Assembly (NCBI GenBank): GCA_030526155.1
Contig: JAUNDI010000007.1
Span: forward strand, 17,433 to 81,432
Direction: 5' to 3'
Length of the DNA stretch: 64,000 nt
Source: Bacteroidia bacterium
Lineage (GTDB): Bacteria > Bacteroidota > Bacteroidia > Bacteroidales > Marinilabiliaceae
Shown here piece by piece: positions 1 through 9,509 of the stretch (positions within the stretch are counted from its first letter, which is position 1; every line of letters begins with the position of its first letter). A program made the translations under genes and the position numbers. The notes beneath the pieces were generated by a model. The model ran no database searches and was not told the DNA's origin. It saw only the letters and a program-made list of their open reading frames with translations.

Positions 1-1807
1 GGAGTATTCTATCCTCTATATATTTTCTGTTAGGGGCTACTTCGCCCTTGATATATTTCTCTACCATTAGGCTTGCTATAGGAGCGGCCCAAGTGGCACC
101 GAAGCCAGCGTTCTCTACGTATACGGAGATAGCTATTTCGGGAGACTCCTTAGGGGCGAAAGCCATGAATATGGAGTGGTCTTTACCGTGAGGGTTTTGG
201 GCGGTACCAGTTTTTCCGCATATACGGACATCAGGTATTTGTGCGCCACGTGCGGTACCTGCATCTAAGCCCCAAACGGCTAGTTCCATACCATCCTGCA
301 CGACAGAGAAGTAAGCAGTATCTATATCAGTATACCTCTTAGTAGTATATAGAGAGTCGATAGATGAGTCTTGGATTTTATGGACGATATGAGGAGTATA
401 GAACCAACCCTTATTAGCTATTATAGCTGCAACGTTAGCCATTTGAAGAGGGGTAAGAAGTAACTCACCCTGTCCGATAGCCAAAGAGACGACGCCAAGG
501 GAGGTCCAACCTCTACCCCTTACGCGGTCGTAGTATGTAGCATTAGGGACGAAACCTCTATTCTCATTAGCGATATCTACGCCCAAACGGTAGCCCAAGC
601 CGAATTTCACTAGATAATCCTTCCAGATATCGAAAGACTCATTGATGTTTGCATATTTTTTATTGTCTAGGATAGCTCGGAAGGCGTATGCATAATATGC
701 GTTACAAGAGTGCTGGATAGACTGTCTAAGGTTAAGAGGAGACATATGGCCATGGCAGCCCATGTGGAAACGCCCAACAGTATATCCGAAGGCGCAAGGG
801 TATTTAGTATCTGGAGATATCACACCCTCTTGCAGACCGATGAGAGCATTTATGGTTTTGAATGTAGATCCAGGAGGATACCAGCCCTGGATGGCGCGAT
901 TGAGCAGAGGATTCTGAGCGTCGGTAGAGAGGATTGGGAAATTCTTTGAACGGTCGCGACCAATAAGGAGAGAAGGGTCGTACGAAGGTGCAGACACCAT
1001 ACAAAGAATCTCGCCAGTCTCTGGGCGGATAGCCACTATACTACCCGTCTTACCCTTCATAAGCATTTCGCCATACATTTGGAGGTCGACATCGAGGCTA
1101 AGGGTAAGATCCTTACCAGATACAGCCTGGATATCATATTCGCCATCACGATAAGAGCCCTTTTGGCGACCGAGCACATCCACCATTTGGTAGTTAACAC
1201 CCTTTTCGCCCCTTAGCTCATCCTCGAAAGAACGCTCTATTCCGGATACGCCGATATAGTCGCCCTGAGCATAATAAGAGTTATACTTTATGATAGTATC
1301 ATTAACCTCGCCCACGTAACCAAGGACGTGAGCGGCGGTAGGGTATTCATATCTTCTAAGGGTACGACGTTGCGCGTAGAAGCCAGGTAGCTTATATAAC
1401 TTCTCTTGCAGTTGAGAGTATCTCTCGCCAGATAGCTGACGGAGGAAGACATAAGGCTTGTATATTGAAGCACGTCTACGGCGGATATCTTGACGAAGCT
1501 TAGTGAAAAGAGAGCGTAGGGTAGGCATATCGATACCCACGGTATTACAGAAATCTATGCTATCGAAAGTCTCCACTTTGCGAGGGAGAATCATGATATC
1601 ATAAACAGGCTGATTAGATACGAGCAACTTACCGTTACGGTCATATACAAGGCCACGCGATGGAAATTGGATGACCTTACGTCTAGAGTTACTATCAGCA
1701 GAGAGCTGATACTTATCATCAATCAACTGTACATAAGCTAGCCTGCCGAGCATACATAGTCCGACAAGGATCATTACAGCTATTATGATATTTTTGCGAT
1801 ACTCCAC
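1..1807 (-). CDS. mrdA: Penicillin-binding protein 2 (elongasome transpeptidase), C-terminus beyond window
   Basis: Class B PBP that cross-links peptidoglycan during lateral wall growth with RodA and MreCD; periplasmic enzyme with one N-terminal membrane anchor. I translated 602 codons with no stop before the left edge. An in-frame TGA lies three codons upstream of GTG at 1807, so GTG is the only plausible start. The N-terminus has a hydrophobic anchor (about residues 6-24), followed by the dimerisation region (FPSRGLVYDRNGKLL). The catalytic motifs are all present: STFK with Ser about residue 314 (857-868), SCN near 710, and KTGTAQN near 210. It follows mreD by 19 bases, so it is in one operon with mreC and mreD. 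Only the last few residues are missing. Confidence is high. Confidence 0.95.
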   Translation of the reverse strand, partial: MEYRKNIIIAVMILVGLCMLGRLAYVQLIDDKYQLSADSNSRRKVIQFPSRGLVYDRNGKLLVSNQPVYDIMILPRKVETFDSIDFCNTVGIDMPTLRSLFTKLRQDIRRRRASIYKPYVFLRQLSGERYSQLQEKLYKLPGFYAQRRTLRRYEYPTAAHVLGYVGEVNDTIIKYNSYYAQGDYIGVSGIERSFEDELRGEKGVNYQMVDVLGRQKGSYRDGEYDIQAVSGKDLTLSLDVDLQMYGEMLMKGKTGSIVAIRPETGEILCMVSAPSYDPSLLIGRDRSKNFPILSTDAQNPLLNRAIQGWYPPGSTFKTINALIGLQEGVISPDTKYPCAFGYTVGRFHMGCHGHMSPLNLRQSIQHSCNAYYAYAFRAILDNKKYANINESFDIWKDYLVKFGLGYRLGVDIANENRGFVPNATYYDRVRGRGWTSLGVVSLAIGQGELLLTPLQMANVAAIIANKGWFYTPHIVHKIQDSSIDSLYTTKRYTDIDTAYFSVVQDGMELAVWGLDAGTARGAQIPDVRICGKTGTAQNPHGKDHSIFMAFAPKESPEIAISVYVENAGFGATWAAPIASLMVEKYIKGEVAPNRKYIEDRIL

Positions 1808-1826
1808 GTTTAATCAATTAAAAGGA

Positions 1827-2351
1827 TTATCTAGATCCGTCGCTGATACGAACGAACATCTGAGAGACATATATAATAGCAACACTCATTACGGTACTAA
1901 GTAAGAAACGCAAGATGGTAGGCCACCAGAAGAGTGTATCTATTTGTTCGAAAGCGAAAAGGGCGAAATGGTGGATAGTAACTCCCATGAGGAGGTACTT
2001 AAGATACCATGAGGCATCGTATGTGTATAATGTTGGTAAGGTACCAAGCTTATAATCGTCATGCTGAGATATATACTTAAGTATTAGGGGGCGGAGATAC
2101 GCCATTAAGACGCACGCCCCGGCATGCATACCAGGGGTGTTACAGAATAGATCGACCGATATACCCAATATGAAAGCCACCACCATGAGTAGCGATGTAG
2201 AGACACCGAAAGGCATGGTAAGGATAAGCAATATATAAGGATAAGGATTTATGAAGCCTAGGAAATTTAGGTTATTGAATACTAACACCTGCAATGTCAG
2301 AAGGACGACAAAGAGGAGGATTAGTCTTAATATATTCTGCGAATTAGTCAC
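1827..2351 (-). CDS. mreD: Rod shape-determining protein MreD
   Basis: Small integral membrane protein of the elongasome that links MreC/MreB to the wall synthases. The 174 residues are almost wholly hydrophobic with about five membrane segments, and the length is normal for MreD. Sequence identity in this family is low, so the call rests on size, topology and position between mreC (29 bases upstream) and the PBP2 gene (19 bases downstream). No separate promoter is visible; it is probably expressed from the mreC promoter. Confidence 0.9.
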   Translation of the reverse strand: MTNSQNILRLILLFVVLLTLQVLVFNNLNFLGFINPYPYILLILTMPFGVSTSLLMVVAFILGISVDLFCNTPGMHAGACVLMAYLRPLILKYISQHDDYKLGTLPTLYTYDASWYLKYLLMGVTIHHFALFAFEQIDTLFWWPTILRFLLSTVMSVAIIYVSQMFVRISDGSR

Positions 2352-2380
2352 TTTTTATTGGATTATTAGTTTACACCAAT

Positions 2381-3220
2381 CTATTCTTCGTTTTTAGCCT
2401 CAAGTTGGAGTTGCTCTTCGAGTAGAAGATCTTGCACGACATATACGTCATATACAGATGTAAAATCTGTTGCAAGTTTTATAGTGAGGTCATAAAAGCC
2501 ACCATTTTTATCCATATCGCACTCCTCCACCTTACCGACGAATAGACCTTCGGGGAAGAATGTTGACAAGCCACTAGTAACGATACTATCGCCGACATTT
2601 ACTACAGCATGCTCAGGGATATCTACGAGAGTAGCCTCATCAGGGAATGCGCCATTCCACACTAGCTGACCGCGGAAGTTGGTCTTCTTCAGCTTCACTG
2701 AGAGACGGAAAGAGGTATTGATGATAGGGAGAATTGTTGAGAAGTTATCTGATACAGCCGTGATTAAGCCGACTATAGCCCCCTGTTGGTCGATTGCAAT
2801 CATACCCTCCTTGATACCGCCATGAGCGCCACGATCGATAGTAAGATAATTGTGTTCGCGATTAGTGGTACTCTTTATGACGCGCGCCTCGCGGTGTAGA
2901 AAACGTTGAGGGAGAGAGTCGGATGCATTAAAAGCCACTGTATTCCTGATAAGACGCAGTTTTTGGTGGAGTAGATCCAGTTGGTTATGCAAAGCATTAT
3001 TCTCTCTTGCGAGGATATCGTTACGCGAAGCGAGAGAGAAGTACTCAGAGACACCATTCTCCGCTTCATATATTGAGGCTATTGCAGAGTTGGCGGTACT
3101 TATGTATTTAGCCTGTTGATAATCATTAAAAGAGATAACGAGGGTAAGGCATATCACTTCTAGAATGATAAAGAATATTGTTGTAGCATGCCTTACTATG
3201 AAGTATATGAAATTACGCAT
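2381..3220 (-). CDS. mreC: Rod shape-determining protein MreC
   Basis: Bitopic inner-membrane scaffold of the elongasome whose periplasmic beta-rich domain binds PBP2. The 279 residues show a short cytoplasmic start, one membrane segment (about 9-31), a helical coiled-coil stretch (about 55-90) and the MreC periplasmic region containing the DRGAHGGIKEGM and GDSIVTSGLSTFFPEGL signatures. It is the first gene of the mreC-mreD-PBP2 unit. mreB, usually directly upstream in other bacteria, is absent; a transporter gene occupies that place. A good -7 box lies 41 bases before the start codon. Confidence 0.95.
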   Translation of the reverse strand: MRNFIYFIVRHATTIFFIILEVICLTLVISFNDYQQAKYISTANSAIASIYEAENGVSEYFSLASRNDILARENNALHNQLDLLHQKLRLIRNTVAFNASDSLPQRFLHREARVIKSTTNREHNYLTIDRGAHGGIKEGMIAIDQQGAIVGLITAVSDNFSTILPIINTSFRLSVKLKKTNFRGQLVWNGAFPDEATLVDIPEHAVVNVGDSIVTSGLSTFFPEGLFVGKVEECDMDKNGGFYDLTIKLATDFTSVYDVYVVQDLLLEEQLQLEAKNEE

Positions 3221-3260
3221 AATGTATCCACTGATGGAGGATTAGTCCTCTTGTACGATG

Positions 3261-3268
3261 CAAATATA
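3261..3268 (-). promoter_or_regulatory. -7 promoter box for mreC operon
   Basis: On the minus strand the sequence is TATATTTG, an exact match to the Bacteroidetes -7 consensus TAnnTTTG. It lies about 40 bases upstream of mreC. No convincing -33 element is visible. Confidence 0.65.
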
Positions 3269-3330
3269 ATTGAAAGTGACGAAACTTTTCATTAAAATAA
3301 GGAATAAAGATGGTCTTGGAAGGTGTCATT

Positions 3331-3411
3331 GAGCATATAGGGAGCACTCGGGTTGCTCGCAGTTTTTACATAGTGTGGAGATAGGGAGCTCCCTATTTGC
3401 TCGCAATTTTG
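3331..3411 (+). repeat. Two adjacent copies of a dispersed TTGCTCGCA motif
   Basis: Copies at 3353-3361 and 3397-3405 both read TTGCTCGCA followed by R and four or more T. Each is preceded at a similar distance by ATAGGGAGC. The second copy shares the 20-mer gagctccctatttgctcgca exactly with the copy near 21.4 kb. The element lies between the 3' end of the AGCS gene and the mreC promoter. Function unknown. Confidence 0.75.
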
Positions 3412-3432
3412 TTATTTGGGTTATGAGTTATA

Positions 3433-5094
3433 TTATTCGTATATGCGGTTGACCTCCTCTTTGATCTCCTTGTGTAGGATAAGGAGTCCGATGAGGTTTG
3501 GTATTGCCATCAAGACGATACCTATAGACGCTACAGCCCATACGACAGATGTATCTACTATTGAGCCGATAAAGAATACGCAAATATAGATTATTCGGAA
3601 AGGCAGTACCGAGTTTGGTCCGAATAGGAATATAGCCGCTCTATCACCGTAATAGCTCCATGCTATAGTTGTTGTGAAGGCAAATAGTAGCAGAGCAATA
3701 GCCACGATATATTCGCCCAATTCTCCGAACCAACTAGAGCTAAATGCTCGGAGGGTAAGAGGAGCGCTATGTATAAGCGATTTGCCCTTGATGAATAGTT
3801 CGTTATTGGTGCCAGACATCAGTTGAGGCTTACCATCCTTTACGATAACCTGTCCGCTATAAGGCTTCTCATTAGATAAGAAATAGAACATCACATCCTC
3901 GGCTAATGAGTTAGCGTGGATGAAATAGACGCCATCGGCTGTTATTAGTTTACCATCATCTACACGAAGAGAACCATTGAAGTGGTATGAGTTATCCTTT
4001 ATGGCATTTAGTAGATCAGAAGGGTTATCAGAGCTAGCGTTCACGATATAGACATCAGACATTTGGAAAGTGTTCTCATACTTGTTTTTCCATACGCCCG
4101 ATGTAAGAATCATGAGACCAGTTAGAGAGCATATAACGATAGTATCTATGAAAGGCTCCAGGAGGGCTACTAGCCCCTCGCGAGCAGGCACGTCGCTACG
4201 AGCAGCTGCGTGAGCTATAGCCGCAGAGCCTTGGCCGGCCTCGTTAGAGAAGAGACCTCTACCCACACCCTTAGAGAAGGCGATAGCCACTGTAGAGCCG
4301 AGGAAGCCACCAGCAGCGGCGGTACCTGAGAATACGTCAGTGAAGATAGATAAGAGAGAGGGGATAAAGTTGTCTATATGATATATGATAACCACTATTG
4401 CACCTATGAAATAAGCCACAGCCATAAAAGGTACGACCCTTTCAGTAACTAATACGATACGCTTGATGCCGCCAAGGATAACGAGACCCAAGACGAAAGA
4501 GAGAGTAATACCCGTCAGCGCAGTAGGAATTCCGAAAGTAGTTCCTAGAGCCTGAGATATACTATTAACCTGAGGAAGGCAGCCAGTGCCAAAAGCCCCT
4601 ATGAAGGTGAAGATAGAGAAAAATACAGCGAGTATAGAGCCAAGATAAACGCGTCGTCCCTTGAGGTTGAAATTGAGACACGACTTCATATAATACATAG
4701 GTCCGCCAGCCACCGAACCATCAGGCAATATAGTGCGATATTTATGAGAGATGGTAACCTCGACCATTTTGGTAGTCATACCGATAGCTGCAGTAATCAG
4801 CATCCAAAACAGAGCTGCTGGTCCGCCTATATGTATAGCGAGAGCAACACCTGCAATATTACCTGTACCTACGGTACCAGATAGCGCTGTTGATAGAGCT
4901 TGGAAGTGAGAAGCGTCGCCAACAGAGTGGTGCCTATCATCCTTACCCCGCACAGCACGGATAGCCTTACGGAATAATCTTATCTGGGGAAATCCTAGAT
5001 AGATAGTAAAGAATATACCTGTGCCTAGCAAAAGAGCTATGAATAGTGGGTGATTACTAAGATATGTGTCAAGTCTATTAATCAGTTCTATCAT
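3433..5094 (-). CDS. Alanine or glycine:Na+ symporter (AGCS family) with extra loop domain
   Basis: Secondary transporter importing alanine or glycine with sodium; inner membrane. The family signature is clear (GTVGTGNIAGVALAIHIGGP and GLFSNEAGQGSAAIAHAAA), with multiple membrane segments. It has 553 residues against about 450 for typical members. The excess is a soluble stretch at about residues 335-440, between the segment ending GLMILTSGVWKNK and the one starting ELGEYIVAIALLL, where ordinary members have a short loop. It is divergent from the NhaC gene, with two back-to-back promoters in the 89-base gap. Substrate is inferred from the family. Confidence 0.93.
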   Translation of the reverse strand: MIELINRLDTYLSNHPLFIALLLGTGIFFTIYLGFPQIRLFRKAIRAVRGKDDRHHSVGDASHFQALSTALSGTVGTGNIAGVALAIHIGGPAALFWMLITAAIGMTTKMVEVTISHKYRTILPDGSVAGGPMYYMKSCLNFNLKGRRVYLGSILAVFFSIFTFIGAFGTGCLPQVNSISQALGTTFGIPTALTGITLSFVLGLVILGGIKRIVLVTERVVPFMAVAYFIGAIVVIIYHIDNFIPSLLSIFTDVFSGTAAAGGFLGSTVAIAFSKGVGRGLFSNEAGQGSAAIAHAAARSDVPAREGLVALLEPFIDTIVICSLTGLMILTSGVWKNKYENTFQMSDVYIVNASSDNPSDLLNAIKDNSYHFNGSLRVDDGKLITADGVYFIHANSLAEDVMFYFLSNEKPYSGQVIVKDGKPQLMSGTNNELFIKGKSLIHSAPLTLRAFSSSWFGELGEYIVAIALLLFAFTTTIAWSYYGDRAAIFLFGPNSVLPFRIIYICVFFIGSIVDTSVVWAVASIGIVLMAIPNLIGLLILHKEIKEEVNRIYE

Positions 5095-5121
5095 GAAATA
5101 TCGCTTGTATTATATGTAGTG

Positions 5122-5129
5122 CAAAGGTA
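5122..5129 (-). promoter_or_regulatory. -7 promoter box for AGCS symporter
   Basis: TACCTTTG on the minus strand, followed by GCAC as at the tRNA promoters of this window. It lies 27 bases before the symporter ATG and back to back with the NhaC promoter. Confidence 0.7.
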
Positions 5130-5145
5130 GTCCAAATTATTTAAT

Positions 5146-5153
5146 TAACTTTG
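5146..5153 (+). promoter_or_regulatory. -7 promoter box for nhaC
   Basis: TAACTTTG. A reading frame that could begin at TTG 5151 overlaps this box, so that codon cannot be the start; transcription should begin near 5160 and translation at ATG 5184. Confidence 0.7.
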
Positions 5154-5183
5154 CTATATCGGACAAAAGACTTTCACATTTAC

Positions 5184-6596
5184 ATGTTACAGCGTCGAAT
5201 ACCTTTCATAATTGCACTTATACCGCTAGTTGTACTAATAGTACTACAAATATTCATTATATCCTCCTTTGGAGCAGATGCCCTTATGGGAGCCAGTCAG
5301 GTAGGATTATTGGTTACCTCTGCGGTAGCTGTACTAATAAGCGTTTGCTTTTATAGATTTGACTATTCCGCCTTTGAGGAGGCCATAAGCAAGAGTATAG
5401 CTAGTGTATCGACAGCCATAGTAATGTTGATGTTGATAGGTTCGTTGAGTGGCTCGTGGATGATAAGTGGGATAGTACCCTATTTGATAAAAGAGGGGTT
5501 ACAGATTATTTCGCCTGCGATATTTCTTCCCACCAGTTGTATATTGTGCGCGTTGATTTCGATAGTTACTGGTTCATCGTGGACAACGATAGCTACGATA
5601 GGCATAGCGCTTATAGGGGTAGGTAGAGCCAATGGATTTGATGATGGTTGGACAGCAGGAGCGATAATAAGCGGCGCTTACTTTGGAGATAAGATGTCGC
5701 CCCTATCCGACACGACAGTATTAGCCTCGTCGACAGTAGGGACCCCGTTATTTGAGCATATAAAATATATGACAAAGACCACTGTGCCTACGTTGATAAC
5801 TACCATATTGATATATTCGGTAGCGAGCATATTGATGACAGGAGAAGGAGATAGTAGTACGGATGCCTATATAGAAGGTATTGAGTCGACATTTTGTGTA
5901 TCCCATTGGCTATTGGTAGTACCGTTTCTTACTGGCTATATGATATACAAAAAGATACCAGCTGTGCCAGTAATGTTTTTTGCTACCCTTATGGGAGTTG
6001 TGGCGTCCTTGATTTTTCAGGATGGCATATTAGAGCAGATAGGAGAGGGAGATATATTTAAAGGAGCGATGACCAGTGTTTTTGGGGCGACAAATGTTGA
6101 GACAGGCAATGAAGAGTTGAATAATTTGGTAGCCACTGGAGGTATAGCGGGAGTAATGAATACTATTTGGCTGATAATATGTGCTATGGTCTTTGGAGGG
6201 GTAATGACCGCTGGAGGATTTTTGGAGGTAATAATGGAGAAGATGGTTGCTATGGCGACTAGAGCGTGGAGTTTAGTAAGTTCGACAGTAGCATCGGGCA
6301 TTATATTGAACGCCGTAACATGCGACCAGTATTTAGCTGTAATATTAACTGGTTCGTTATTTAAAGACAAGTATAAAAAATTAGGATACGAACAGAGGCT
6401 GTTGAGTAGAACTGTAGAAGACGGCACTACGGTTACCTCTGTATTGGTGCCATGGTCGACTTGTGGTATGACGCAAGCTACTATATTAGGCGTTGCTACG
6501 ATTACCTATTTACCATACTGTTTTTTCAACTATTTATCCCCTATAGCAACGATTCTGATGAGTTTACGTATCAAAGAGAAATCTCCTAACGCATGA
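5184..6596 (+). CDS. nhaC: Na+/H+ antiporter, NhaC family
   Basis: Inner-membrane antiporter of the NhaC/IT superfamily exchanging sodium (or another substrate) for protons. Using ATG 5184 it has 470 residues and about 11-12 membrane segments. The conserved SGAYFGDKMSPLSDTT signature is near residue 170, and a second family motif is the segment VEDGTTVTSVLVPWSTCG. The in-frame TTG at 5151 lies within the promoter and is rejected. The stop overlaps the tadA start (ATGATGG), indicating translational coupling. Family members can also exchange malate/lactate or other acids, so the ion specificity is inferred. Confidence 0.92.
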   Translation: MLQRRIPFIIALIPLVVLIVLQIFIISSFGADALMGASQVGLLVTSAVAVLISVCFYRFDYSAFEEAISKSIASVSTAIVMLMLIGSLSGSWMISGIVPYLIKEGLQIISPAIFLPTSCILCALISIVTGSSWTTIATIGIALIGVGRANGFDDGWTAGAIISGAYFGDKMSPLSDTTVLASSTVGTPLFEHIKYMTKTTVPTLITTILIYSVASILMTGEGDSSTDAYIEGIESTFCVSHWLLVVPFLTGYMIYKKIPAVPVMFFATLMGVVASLIFQDGILEQIGEGDIFKGAMTSVFGATNVETGNEELNNLVATGGIAGVMNTIWLIICAMVFGGVMTAGGFLEVIMEKMVAMATRAWSLVSSTVASGIILNAVTCDQYLAVILTGSLFKDKYKKLGYEQRLLSRTVEDGTTVTSVLVPWSTCGMTQATILGVATITYLPYCFFNYLSPIATILMSLRIKEKSPNA

Positions 6597-7030
6597 TGGA
6601 CGATACCTACTATATGAAAGAGGCCCTCAAGGAGGCGAGGAAAGCGATGGAAGCAGATGAAGTTCCCATTGGGGCCATTGTTGTTTGTAATGGGACGATA
6701 ATAGGTAGGGGTCACAATCAGACAGAGATGCTATCTGACGTGACGGCCCATGCGGAGATAATAGCACTTACTGCTGCTACGCAGAATTTAGGAGGCAAAT
6801 ATTTGAACGATGCCACTATGTATGTTACTGTGGAGCCATGTACTATGTGTGCTGGAGCGTTATCGTGGGCACAATTAGGAAGGCTAGTCTATGGCGCTTC
6901 GGACGAGAAGAGAGGCTATGCTAGGTTGACGCCATGTCCGCTTCATCCCAAGACAGAGGTATCCCATGGTCTTATGGAGGCAGAGTGCAAAGAGTTGGTA
7001 TTACAATTTTTCAATAGCAAACGACGATGA
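6593..7030 (+). CDS. tadA: tRNA(adenine34) deaminase TadA
   Basis: Cytoplasmic zinc deaminase that converts A34 to inosine in tRNA-Arg(ACG), an essential step in decoding. It has 145 residues, normal for the family. The zinc and catalytic motifs are HAEIIAL (His and catalytic Glu) and PCTMC. It begins inside the nhaC stop codon and ends inside the start of the DUF3108 gene, so the three are probably one transcript. Confidence 0.95.
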   Translation: MMDDTYYMKEALKEARKAMEADEVPIGAIVVCNGTIIGRGHNQTEMLSDVTAHAEIIALTAATQNLGGKYLNDATMYVTVEPCTMCAGALSWAQLGRLVYGASDEKRGYARLTPCPLHPKTEVSHGLMEAECKELVLQFFNSKRR

Positions 7031-7854
7031 GCATGAGTATACGAACTACGATTATTACGTTAATACTATTAGTAGTAACAATGGTTGCTGCTAAGGCACA
7101 ATGTGTGGAACAGAATAGGACGACAAGACCAGGAGAGTGGGCACATTACAATGCCTATTACAATTGGCACTTTATATGGATGAACGCGGCCGATGTATAT
7201 TTTAATACACAAGCGATGGGTGATGACCTATTATTATTAGAGTCGACAGGCAAGACGAAATCGGGATACGATTGGTTTTTCACTGTAAGAGATACATTTC
7301 AATCTGTTGTAGAGAGAGCTACGCTTAGGCCAAGATTATTCAAGCAATCAAATTTTGAAGGCAAGACAGTTACTACTAGTCAGTACGAATACAATGCAAC
7401 AGAAGAGACCCTCACAGCCTACACGACACAAAAGAAGGGAAACAAGAAAGGTAATAAGACATCATACAATGGCAAGTGGGATTTATGTGCGGCAGACGTC
7501 CTCACTATGGTCTATAAAGCTAGGAATATAGACTTTGAGAACTGTCAGCCAGGAGATACTATACCCATGTCGTTGATAATAAACTCAGAGATATTTGACC
7601 TCTTTATAAGATATCACGGTAAAGAGCAAGCTTCTACACGAGATGGTCGCACATACGACTGCTTAAAATTCACGCCATTATTAGTAGAGGGTACTATCTT
7701 TTCTGGAGGAGAAGATATGACGGTATGGGTAACAGACGATGAGAATCGAGTACCTATAGTTGTTGAGGCTCAAGTTTTGATAGGCAGTGTGAAAGCCATC
7801 TTAGATGAAGTAAAAGGTACGCAATCGCCCTTAAAAGAGGTAGAGAAGAGGTGA
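7027..7854 (+). CDS. DUF3108 domain protein, periplasmic
   Basis: A 275-residue exported protein with a hydrophobic signal peptide ending at AKAQ (about residue 24). The rest matches the DUF3108 pattern: an early GEWAHYNAYYNWHFIWMNA segment and a closing region that resembles outer-membrane-associated beta proteins. Function is not established for the family. It starts within the tadA stop (ATGA) and is the last gene before a new promoter at 7903. Confidence 0.8.
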   Translation: MSMSIRTTIITLILLVVTMVAAKAQCVEQNRTTRPGEWAHYNAYYNWHFIWMNAADVYFNTQAMGDDLLLLESTGKTKSGYDWFFTVRDTFQSVVERATLRPRLFKQSNFEGKTVTTSQYEYNATEETLTAYTTQKKGNKKGNKTSYNGKWDLCAADVLTMVYKARNIDFENCQPGDTIPMSLIINSEIFDLFIRYHGKEQASTRDGRTYDCLKFTPLLVEGTIFSGGEDMTVWVTDDENRVPIVVEAQVLIGSVKAILDEVKGTQSPLKEVEKR

Positions 7855-7902
7855 TATTGTTAAAAAGTATCGAAAAAGAGGGTTGGAATTCTAAAAAATG
7901 AC

Positions 7903-7910
7903 TACTTTTG
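7903..7910 (+). promoter_or_regulatory. -7 promoter box for SLC13 transporter
   Basis: TACTTTTG with TTG at 7883-7885 as a possible -33 element (17-base spacing). It gives a leader of about 45 bases before ATG 7964. Confidence 0.65.
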
Positions 7911-7963
7911 CGCCGCTTTTGAGTACGTAAAATACTTAATCAACGAACAAATAAAAAATTGTA

Positions 7964-9466
7964 ATGGACAAGAGTAGACTTGTTAAGTTGGTGTTTGTTC
8001 TTATTCTGACCCTCACGGCGTGGCTTGTGCCAGCGGAGACCTTTGGGATACCAAACCTAACAGTTATTGAGCAGCGAGTTATAGCTATATTTTTGTTTGC
8101 TGCTTTTATGTGGATACTTGAAGTTTTTCCTATTTGGACAACCTCGGTATTTGTTATTGTATTTATGCTTCTGACTGTCTCTGACAGTTCGTTGATGTTC
8201 CTCAGACCAGATGGTCTTACAGAACTTCTTCAAGCAAAGAAGAACGGCGTTATTGACGAGGCAGGGCTTAGTCAGCTTGCTGAGCTACAAGGCTATTATG
8301 GTACAGCTATTAGTTATAAGAGCATTATGGCTACTTGGGCTGACCCGATTATTATGCTCTTCTTAGGAGGATTCTGCTTGGCTATTGCTGCTACGCGTTG
8401 TAATCTTGACATTAACCTTGCTCGAGTACTTCTCAAGCCATTTGGCACACGTTCGGAGATTGTACTATTTGGCTTTATGATAGTAACAGCCGTATTCTCG
8501 ATGTTTATGAGTAATACAGCTACGGCGGCAATGATGCTTACTATTATAGCACCAGTATTAAAGATGTTGCCAACCGAAGGTAAGGGTAGAGTTGCATTAG
8601 CATTAGCTATTCCAGTTGCTGCGAATGTTGGTGGTATAGGTACGCCTATTGGAACACCTCCAAATGCCATAGCATTGAAGTATATGACAGATAGTGGTAT
8701 TTGTGAGCAGATAGGCTTTGGACAGTGGATGTTGGTAATGGTACCATTTGTGATTATACTTCTTGTATTTGCGTGGTTCTTGCTTTTGACATTCTTCCCA
8801 TTCAAGGCAAAGCATGTGAATATTACACTTGAGGGTGAGTTTAAGAAAGATTCTCAATCATTGATAGTATATACAACATTTGCTGTAACTGTAGTTCTAT
8901 GGTTGCTTGATAGTGTATCAGGGTTGAATTCGAATGTTGTTGCTATGATTCCTATTGCTGTATTCTGCATTAGTGGTATTATTGGCAAAGAGGAGTTGAA
9001 GAGTATAAATTGGGATGTACTTTGGTTGGTATCAGGAGGATTTGCTCTTGGAGTAGGTTTGCAAGGCTCGGGCTTAGCAAAGCATCTTGTTGAGACTATA
9101 CCATTCTCGGAGTGGTCGCCAATGATGGTATTGGTAGGTTCAGGTATTGTATGTTATTTGATGTCTACCTTTATGAGTCATACAGCATCGAGTGCGCTAC
9201 TTGTTCCAATTCTTGCAGCAGTAGCTAAAGGAATGGGAGATAATTTGGCAGGATTTGGTGGTATTACTACTATGTTGATAGGTGTAGCCATTTCGTCGTC
9301 GCTTGCTATGGCGCTTCCTATTTCGACACCTCCAAATGCACTTGCTCATGCTACAGGCTATACCAAGCAGAGCGATATGATGAAGATAGGAGTAATAATA
9401 GGTGTAGTTGGTATTGCACTTGGTTATGTAATACTTATCTTCTCTCGTCAGGTGGGTCTTCTCTAA
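7964..9466 (+). CDS. SLC13/DASS family sodium:anion symporter
   Basis: Inner-membrane carrier of the divalent anion:sodium symporter family (dicarboxylates, citrate or sulfate). It has 500 residues and about 11-12 membrane segments. Family signatures are the first SNTATAAMMLTI with GTPIGTPPNAIAL, and the second SHTASSALLVPI with STPPNALAHATG, the two inverted SNT/SHT motifs that bind sodium and substrate. It has its own promoter and terminator, so it is monocistronic. The anion cannot be told from sequence. Confidence 0.93.
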   Translation: MDKSRLVKLVFVLILTLTAWLVPAETFGIPNLTVIEQRVIAIFLFAAFMWILEVFPIWTTSVFVIVFMLLTVSDSSLMFLRPDGLTELLQAKKNGVIDEAGLSQLAELQGYYGTAISYKSIMATWADPIIMLFLGGFCLAIAATRCNLDINLARVLLKPFGTRSEIVLFGFMIVTAVFSMFMSNTATAAMMLTIIAPVLKMLPTEGKGRVALALAIPVAANVGGIGTPIGTPPNAIALKYMTDSGICEQIGFGQWMLVMVPFVIILLVFAWFLLLTFFPFKAKHVNITLEGEFKKDSQSLIVYTTFAVTVVLWLLDSVSGLNSNVVAMIPIAVFCISGIIGKEELKSINWDVLWLVSGGFALGVGLQGSGLAKHLVETIPFSEWSPMMVLVGSGIVCYLMSTFMSHTASSALLVPILAAVAKGMGDNLAGFGGITTMLIGVAISSSLAMALPISTPPNALAHATGYTKQSDMMKIGVIIGVVGIALGYVILIFSRQVGLL

Positions 9467-9509
9467 GAGAAGAAGAGGTAGAGATACCTACATATACAAG
9501 ATAAAAGAG

